Below are positions 58,996 through 64,000 of a stretch of 64,000 nt of DNA, in pieces. Under the pieces are notes generated by a model. It ran no database searches. It worked only from the letters and a program-made list of their open reading frames with translations, and was not told where the DNA came from. Every line of letters starts with the position of its first letter. Within the stretch, counting starts at the first letter, position 1. This stretch comes from Congeria kusceri. Lineage: Eukaryota; Mollusca; Bivalvia; Myida; Dreissenidae. The stretch spans positions 83,119 through 147,118 of the forward strand of contig JAPFQT010000384.1 in NCBI GenBank assembly GCA_027627225.1, in the 5' to 3' direction. Position numbers and translations under genes: made by a program.

Positions 58996-60780
58996 ACTAT
59001 CCTTACCTTCTTTTATGCTAACGGAAAACCAATTCGGAGGGTATTGTTTTCTTTGCAGAATTAAAATATCCGTGCTCCAATTCGGCATATGTTCTAAAAC
59101 TTCAAGCGACAGACCACTGTACCGCCCAGCACTTGTAACTAATTCATAAGCTGATATTTCAACTGCGTTTTCTGTCCTTTAAAATAATTGTGCAGGCATT
59201 CTCGAATGTGTATACAAAACATGGCTCTTCAAGTATGTAAATAACGCATCTCGCTCGCTAGTTATATACCATATCCACAATTTGGGCTAGGCATAATGAT
59301 CATAAATTGAAATAAAGAGTCATGTCAGAAAAGTATTAGGCGTGCTTTTATGAGACGACCTCTATCTGTAACCTCATTTAACGTTATTTTCGTTTCAATT
59401 ACAGTTTAATTTTGTGCTAATACCAGCACTTTGGAGACTGTACAATACTTAATCATTATACCAATCCTAAATTGCCTTCAACTGTGATAATATGTTAAAA
59501 GCGCTAAACGCACTTTGTTGCGTAATACTCAGCATAATTCATCTGTTGCTAAATTTCCCAGTTTAATAGGGGTCAACATTTACACTGAGCAAATTTGTAT
59601 CAAAACAGTTGCTGAGGTCTAAATTCAGCATTGTCTGCAAATATTTACTCTTAATTAGAACATATTAATCAAATAGATATTGTCAACAGGCGAAATTTAC
59701 ACTCTGCATTCTCAACGCTGTTTGTCATGTAGGTGACTAAATATGCTTCCGATTACACTCAATCTTCTGATTATCTTCGTTAGCACGTGGTAATGCTTGT
59801 GGCAAAAATAAAACCAACATTGGCAATGTCATTTCGTTGATAAAGAAATATTTCTGCTCAAAACAAGTCAGTAAAAGCATACGTAGAAAACGCATTAGCA
59901 AATTAAATACTGGAATTATTGTCGTCTAGCCGACAGGTCAAATGAGCGAGTCAATATCAACACCAGTAACTTGATTTTTTAACTACCTAATACGTGTTTG
60001 CTACAGTGTAATGTAATGGACAAAGGATACGATATTTAATATCGCACAATGACTGCAAGACGTTTCAAATTTCCTAGCAAAATGGTGACGAGAGCAATTG
60101 TAATTTCTAGGTCATAAACTCAATACACATAACTTGTTGCCAATATTCATGTTTTCTCAAATTTTCTAAACCTCCATTTTAAAGCTCAAGCATTCAAATC
60201 TGGCATTTCCTATTAACGAAACAATCACAGGGCTGCGCAAATTCAATTAACATCAGCATTTTAAAAATAAATATTTCCTGCTAATTTGCACTGTATAATA
60301 AACTGTACTAAGCCACTAGAAAGAGGGCCTCTATCAGAACATATATATCAATATCATGAATCTGTTTTTGTCATTAAATTCTGAATTCCATTAATTTTGT
60401 CCGTTATTATTAGTTAACATTTTCAAATTTAATAAAATGCATATACATATATTAAACACATTAAATTAACTTTAACAGTGCAACTTAAATTATTGCGATG
60501 AATATATAACACATTAAGATGAAACTCTATTAATGACTTATCTTGTGTTTTGTGTTGTGTTGTTGGACTTGTATTGTGCTGGGAAATCACCAACTCTAAT
60601 TAGAGCATTCTTGATTTAGAACAATTTCTTATTGACATAATCAAAATTGGTACTCCGAATATTAGCCAACGCAGAAGTATATTTTATAGAGCCTAAGTCT
60701 GTTATTTATTCTTAAGTCTAAGAATTGGTTAGTGATTACGGGCCCTGAGGATGAAAAGACGGGTTTCTCTCCTGCTCATT
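58996..60780. other. Non-coding DNA
   Basis: No exon, RNA gene or transposon could be supported over 1.8 kb. Confidence 0.5.
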
Positions 60781-61440
60781 TTTCTGGGGATTTATTATGC
60801 CCTAATCTAATGCGAATGTCGGTCGATGTGTCCGTCGGACTGTCGGTCGGTCGGTAACCATATTCGTTTCCACTCTCTAAGTCTACCAGTTTTTATCCAA
60901 TCTTCAGAAAACTTTAAGAAAATGTTTTTGGGCATAATATCTCGGCCTAGTTCGATAATCACTCAAATTACCTCAGGAATTGTGGAGTTATGACTCTTGA
61001 TTTTCATTGAATTGGCCTTTTAAGCATTTTCCGCACTCTTAGTCCATCAGTTTTTATCCGATCTTCACCAAACTTCATTACATTGTTTGTAGGTATGATA
61101 TCTCAACCAAGTTCGATTATCAGCCAAATCGTCCCAGCAATTGTAAAGATATTCTCCTTGAATATTAAAAAAATAACATTTTTTGCTGTTTCCGCTCTCT
61201 AAGTGCACAGTTTTGATGAAAATATTTAGTGTTGTTATATCTTCGCCCAGTTTGATGATCAACCACCTCGTCTCTCCCTAGGAACTGAAGTTCATGTCCT
61301 TGATTTATATAAAATTGACATTTTTTTTTAGTTTGCACTCTCTATGTCCAACAGTTTTCACCCGATCTTCACCAAACATGATATTTTAAAGATTGCTTTT
61401 AACCTAGAGGGGTATAAGTGTTTTATAAACAGCTCTTGCT
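60781..61440. repeat. Satellite-type dispersed repeat, about four units of 145-161 bp
   Basis: Units begin TTTCCACTCTCTAAGTC-like at about 60,866, 61,027, 61,188 and 61,332 and share TTTTTATCCAATCTTCACC, ATAATATCTCGGCC and AGTTCGATAATCA. The left edge has GGGGATTTATTATGCCC and a TCGGTCGGTCGG tail-like run; the right edge is AGAGGGGTATAAGTGTTTTA. It has the build of a bivalve dispersed element with an amplified core. Confidence 0.8.
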
Positions 61441-62340
61441 TATCTTTCATATAGACTTACACCGCAATAAGTTCATTAGTAACATTTTCAGAATTCAAAA
61501 CAACCCGCTTCTGCATTACGGGAAGCAATGTATTTTGAAACGCTATATAAACAATGCAAAATCACAACCACGGTGACAACTGTTTGATTTGAATTAATGT
61601 AATACAGCCGATTAGGTTACATATTCTGGTATATATATTTGTTTTCAAACTTGTCACATACTTACGCGAGATACAATATGCAAAAACATCCATCATGAAA
61701 CCGTATCTCGGTAGGTCAATATAAATTGACCCCCACTATGGAAAAGTTAGTTTGGTACCGGGATCTTAAATAGTTAATTTGGTACTTGCTGAGCTGTTAT
61801 ATGCCGTAATTATGTTTTACTACAAAATTATAGACTCATGTCTGATTGACAATGACTTCTTATTTGTTTACAAACTATGGAAGCTTTAAATGACCCGATA
61901 TGGAAGCGTTAATCGACTCCCGTGATAAATATTTCGTGATGGACATGTCAACATTTTATTTTATCTCGACATATCGTGTTATTAAACGGCATGTTGAGAA
62001 ATGCCAAGACGTCATGCGTATCTGTTTCACATGCAATAGTCTTAAATGTCTGTGCTGTTCGTGTACTCTGCTATTTTGATATACCATTACCCGTATGTTG
62101 ACATTCACCATATTGACCGATATCATTGTTAAATTGAAATTGTGTAAATCTTTCTCTTAGGTCGAGTTATCCTGATGAATATAGATTATTTCTTCTACTT
62201 TTCCAATGTTTTATATATAACAGCCTTTGTTAAACATGCAGAGTTAGATACCATGTCGGATGCGCTTTGCGGATATGGACTGCGGACATATGGAAACGAT
62301 CGTGTTCAATGTGTTCGATCTTTTGCATCCGCAACGCCCC
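61441..62340. other. Non-coding DNA with one arm of an inverted repeat
   Basis: ATGGAAGCGTTAATCGACTC near 61,900 is the approximate complement of GCGTCAATTAACGCTTCCAT near 62,677. No coding exon could be supported. Confidence 0.4.
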
Positions 62341-62355
62341 AATCCCACAATAATT

Positions 62356-62356
62356 A

Positions 62357-62398
<42 letters not shown>

Positions 62399-62467
62399 CG
62401 TCCGTCCGTCCGTCCGTCCGTCCGTCCGTCCGTCCGTCCGTCCGTCCGTCTGTCTGTCTGTCTGTCA
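62356..62467. repeat. (TCTG)n(TCCG)n(TCTG)n compound microsatellite
   Basis: About eight TCTG, then about 15 TCCG, then four or five TCTG units. The symmetrical arrangement suggests C-to-T (CpG) loss at the edges of an originally TCCG array. Confidence 0.95.
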
Positions 62468-62474
62468 TATTGTC

Positions 62475-62650
62475 AGTGGACTAGGTAACAGCAGCTGGCA
62501 TGACGCCTTAATATTTTCCAACTTGCCATATATTTATTTTGCACGACTTAAATTAGGACAGCGGACTATGTAACACCAACTGACCTTATAACTGACATTT
62601 TAATGTTTCCTAACATGCCGTATATTTACACGTTTTTACGAGATAAAATA
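62475..62650. repeat. Two diverged tandem copies of about 87 bp
   Basis: AGTGGACTAGGTAACAGC (62,475) and AGCGGACTATGTAACACC (62,562) begin two copies that share a TTTTCCAACTTGCCATATAT-like stretch. Confidence 0.6.
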
Positions 62651-64000
62651 TGCCAGTAAACACGTATATCGGGGGTGCGTCAATTAACGCTTCCATACCT
62701 TATTTATTCAAAATGTCTGTATATGCTGGGAAATATTAAACTGTGGCACCTGATAGTGCCGGTAATTATCATTGTGTTATGTGGTTGTATTTTAGTATCG
62801 TCTATCAGACGGACATATGAGCAACACAGCCGAAAAGGATGGTTACATTGTGTATTTATTGTCCGAAGTATTCGGCGTCAGATACATGAATTTATAAACC
62901 AAGCATGCAGAGGAAATATGATAATACAGAGGTGTAGGTGTTTCCTACATCTTTCTTTACATCCTAGACCTTATCAATTAACAATATTGTATATAAATAC
63001 TTAACTTATCATGGTTATAACAATAGCATTCTTTCCCAATATTTTTTGCTACAATTCTTATTTGGAAACAAGATTTAATTATATTCTTCCCACGACATAT
63101 GTAACAAAAAGCGGTAACTTTTGTAGAGTCTGAATAGGTGTTTGATAATAGATAACGGCAATAACATCATATATCGAACGGATTCGATCATGAACGAAAT
63201 GTATGTTGACAGGACAAACAGACAAGACACAAAGAAATGTTAACTGCACAAATAGATAGCAAACAAATCACGTGTGTTTAATCGGATGTTACTTTCCAAT
63301 CACAATATTTTAAGTATGTGTCCTATTTGTTTCTAACTACGAGTCTTTCTCTTCTACAACGTTTTCTCATGTAAGTTACCATGTACAAAAACGTCATGTT
63401 ATTTCAAAAATAAACTTAATTAAACCAAACAAAGGATAAAAGGCGTTAATTAATACTGCGAAATGTCAACGCCAGCGCAAATACTCCGTCAATTTCATGA
63501 AACGCACATGGTATTCATAAAATGTGCAATGTAATGGTTTTAATAAAACTGCGATATCAGCATCTCAACATTCGTTTAAAAGTTGCAACTGAATATGGAA
63601 GCGTCGTAGGGCCACAGTATGTATTCATTTTGGTTTTTCAGTATGCAATAATTAGGAGATCCTATTAAAGTTCGAGATAGGAGATTCCCAGACCTTACTA
63701 TTGTACAAACATAGTTTGCATACATATATATGTACGTACATGCAACCGTGCCTCTGTCTGTCCGTTTGTCAATCCGTCTAAACGTACATGCTGATATTTA
63801 GATAATACTGAGTTGACGTCATATTTAACAGACTGTAAGAATATATGCACCCGTTTGTTTGTTCGCACGTACTTTTTCGCCCAAAACCATACATACATGT
63901 ATATCCGTCCGTCCGGACGTGTGTGCCTTCATGCGTATGAACGTACGTACTTATGAACAGACGGATGGAGTCATCATTATTATCTCTGCATTAAGAGGGA
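62651..64000. other. Non-coding DNA
   Basis: The open frame at 62,675-63,004 contains one hydrophobic stretch (LIVPVIIIVLCGCILVSSI) but starts in a repeat arm and has no recognisable homology, so it is not called. The rest shows no exon. Confidence 0.4.

Noticed and set aside
62244..62573. Open frames with SVCLSVCL / RPSVRPSV or TDGRTDGR repeats
   Set aside because: Readings of the (TCTG)n(TCCG)n microsatellite; resembles no repeat protein with independent support.
62675..63004. 109-codon open frame with one possible transmembrane segment
   Set aside because: No homology recognised, starts within a repeat arm, composition typical of AT-rich chance frames; no splice support.

Overview
The window looks like nuclear DNA from an invertebrate animal, most likely a bivalve mollusc. 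It is AT-rich, its genes are split into short exons with GT/AG borders, and it is crowded with decayed retroelements, tRNA-headed SINEs, TIR elements that carry internal tandem repeats, and satellites of about 97 to 170 bp of a style I associate with heterodont bivalves. The species assignment is inference. I see no operons, ribosome binding sites, CRISPR arrays or free-standing RNA genes. Nothing here looks like an intact, certain protein-coding gene; the real coding signal is in broken or fragmentary genes.

Layout. 1-2.4 kb: degenerate satellite, then the 3' end of a Ty3/gypsy element with a candidate short LTR. 3.2 kb: one possible first exon. 4.5 kb: a small TIR element holding three 69-bp repeats. 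7.9-11.6 kb: a decayed L1/Tx1-like LINE interrupted by a satellite block. 13.0-14.3 kb: a 167-bp satellite bounded by inverted repeats.

14.8-29.6 kb, minus strand: the most interesting part. A multi-exon gene encodes C2H2 zinc fingers followed by a domain with a tyrosine-recombinase-like R...R...H...Y layout. Its first exons (1 to 4) lie in a 3.48-kb unit repeated three times head to tail, while the 3' exons occur once, downstream of unit 1. Reading phases agree across almost all predicted splice junctions, yet all three units share three in-frame stop codons, so the gene was apparently broken (or recoded) before it was amplified. The units also carry separate, complementary lesions.

29.6-35 kb: a TA-flanked MITE with a tRNA B-box-like motif, then, on the minus strand, an exon of fourteen 17-residue repeats and two exons of a SET methyltransferase domain with a nonsense codon. 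These lie directly upstream of the recombinase-like gene on the same strand and might once have belonged to it.

35-42.3 kb: mostly non-coding, with local duplications and a decayed minus-strand LINE. 42.4-57.7 kb: an old direct segmental duplication (copies A and B), each copy hit by different later insertions. A received two LINEs, one itself carrying a SINE; B received a 1.55-kb element. Each copy therefore preserves the other's empty site, and several target-site duplications can be read directly. 58-64 kb: long trinucleotide and tetranucleotide microsatellites, a second SINE, another satellite array, and non-coding DNA.
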